Positions 63,530-64,000 of a DNA stretch of 64,000 nt are shown in pieces. The notes beneath the pieces were generated by a model. The model was not told the origin of the DNA. It ran no database searches and was given only the letters and a program-made list of their open reading frames with translations. How positions within the stretch are numbered: position 1 is the stretch's first letter; every line of letters starts with the position of its first letter. Position numbers and translations under genes: made by a program. This DNA comes from Azolla caroliniana (taxonomy: Eukaryota; Polypodiophyta), in contig JBHGNT010000023.1 in NCBI GenBank assembly GCA_043228905.1, positions 310,001 through 374,000 on the forward strand. Direction: 5' to 3'.

Positions 63530-63570
63530 TGGAATTAAAAAATCAATATTTTGAAACTCAGGTCGAGATA
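63530..63570 (+). repeat. Monomer remnant of 41 bp (137-bp deletion)
   Basis: Only the first 39 positions of a monomer (AATATTTTG type, ending GGTCGAGA) and the last two remain before the next TGGAATTG. It is the largest deletion in the window, and with the preceding monomer it forms a damaged pair. Confidence 0.9.
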
Positions 63571-64000
63571 TGGAATTGAAAAATCAAGATTTTGAAACTT
63601 GGGTCGAGAGATATCAAGAAATTAGTAAATTACATGAGGGAGTTGAGAAGAGCGCGTGAGTAAATTAAAATGTTCATAGCTGGCTCGTGTGATATCGGAT
63701 TTTGGTGTTCAAACATGCGAATCGAAGCTAACAGCACTAGCTATGATATGGAATTAAAAAATCAAGATTTTGAAACTTGGGTCGAGAGACATCAAGAAAT
63801 TAGTAAATTACATGAGGGAGTTGAGAAGAGCGCGTGAGTAAATTAAAATGTTCATAGCTGGCTCCTGTGATATCGGATTTTAGTGTTCAAACATGCGAAT
63901 CGAAGCTAACAACACTAGCTATGATATGGAATTAAAAAATCAAGATTTTGAAACTTGGGTCGAGAGACATCAAGAAATTAGTAAATTACATGAGGGAGTT

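Larger units (their letters stand above)
1..64000 (+). repeat. 178-bp tandem satellite array, 361 monomer steps
   Basis: Head-to-tail satellite DNA filling the window, all in one orientation. Monomer starts (TGGAAT or variant) were followed by position and step by 178 bp. 361 steps x 178 minus 332 bp of catalogued net length loss gives 63,926, the exact distance between the first anchor (1) and the last (63,927). Every monomer shares an A-rich start, a purine-rich middle, the AGTAAATTAAAAT element, CTGGCTCGTGTGAT or a close variant, and an end near CTAGCTATGATA. No unique sequence, mobile element or gene interrupts it. Monomers of this size are common at centromeres, so a centromeric or pericentromeric location is the leading inference, but the sequence does not prove it. 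A subtelomeric or knob-like heterochromatic satellite is the alternative. I do not recognise the family or species. Confidence 0.98.
60900..64000 (+). repeat. Heterogeneous right end with many length variants
   Basis: Monomers vary widely: CCCATCGAAAC, GAGGAATGTG, GAGATCGTGTG, CTTTAATATGG, GAGTGTGTG, CATTAGGTGTAATATGG. Single-base losses lie near 61,013 (GTTGCAAG) and 62,234 (GTAATTAAAA). Truncated monomers lie at 62,006, 63,387 and 63,530. From 63,571 the regular CATCAAG/ACATGAG class returns and runs off the window, so the array continues beyond it. No gene. Confidence 0.78.

Noticed and set aside
1-64000. CRISPR array (regular direct repeats)
   Set aside because: There are no unique spacers between short repeats. 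The whole 178-bp unit repeats, over hundreds of copies, which is eukaryotic satellite organisation.
1-64000. CENP-B box
   Set aside because: I looked for the TTCG....A..CGGG pattern in the consensus on both strands and found only chance partial matches such as CTTCGGTCGAGAG. No match is good enough to report.
1-64000. Known satellites (Arabidopsis 178-bp, human alpha)
   Set aside because: The length is similar but the sequence does not match what I know of those families. Length alone is not evidence of relationship.
1-64000. Transposon or retroelement insertion in the array
   Set aside because: The length bookkeeping closes exactly at 361 monomers with only small losses and one 67-bp gain made of satellite sequence, so there is no room for an inserted element.

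Overview
The whole 64 kb window is one uninterrupted satellite DNA array. A monomer of 178 bp is repeated head to tail in a single orientation from the first base to the last. I see no protein gene, no RNA gene, no transposon and no unique sequence. Taking TGGAAT (or its variant) as the start of each monomer, anchors fall at 1, 179, 357, 535, 713, 891 and so on to 63,927. Adding up every length change I found gives a net loss of 332 bp. 361 x 178 minus 332 equals 63,926, exactly the distance between the first and last anchors. The window therefore holds 361 monomer steps plus 74 bases of another.

Organism: a eukaryote, from a centromeric or other heterochromatic block. The monomer length is typical of centromeric satellites (about 171-180 bp in many plants and animals), but I do not recognise the family. 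It is not the Arabidopsis 178-bp repeat or human alpha satellite as I know them, and I see no CENP-B box. Species and centromere identity are therefore open. The first monomer is about 37% GC, has strong strand asymmetry (47 G, 19 C) and keeps 8 CpGs where about 5 are expected.

Layout: the array is a patchwork of higher-order repeats (HORs) of different sizes. 1-5.1 kb is mixed, with early truncations and 6-monomer and 21-monomer duplications. 5.1-11.7 kb is an irregular HOR with steps of 8, 9, 10 and 6 monomers. 11.7-16.1 kb is transitional and holds an inverted junction at 13,975-14,019. 16.1-21.1 kb is a clean 7-monomer HOR of 1,245 bp. 22.7-24.5 kb is a 5-monomer duplication of 889 bp. 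24.8-31.4 kb holds 7-monomer relatives. A block at 31.46 kb recurs at 36.97 kb, 5,515 bp away. 35.2-37.7 kb is a second, different 1,245-bp HOR. 41.7-43.5 kb is a trimer HOR. 45.5-53.6 kb has nested 3-, 6- and 12-monomer duplications. 54.2-55.5 kb is mostly a dimer HOR. 58.9-60.9 kb is a trimer HOR in about four copies. 60.9-64 kb is mixed and again rich in truncated monomers.

The interest lies in how the array evolves. Rare single-base deletions serve as tags that prove copying of multi-monomer blocks. Modules have been swapped inside an HOR of constant length. Larger deletions cluster in the last third of the monomer. The central 26 kb has no length change above 1 bp, while both flanks do.
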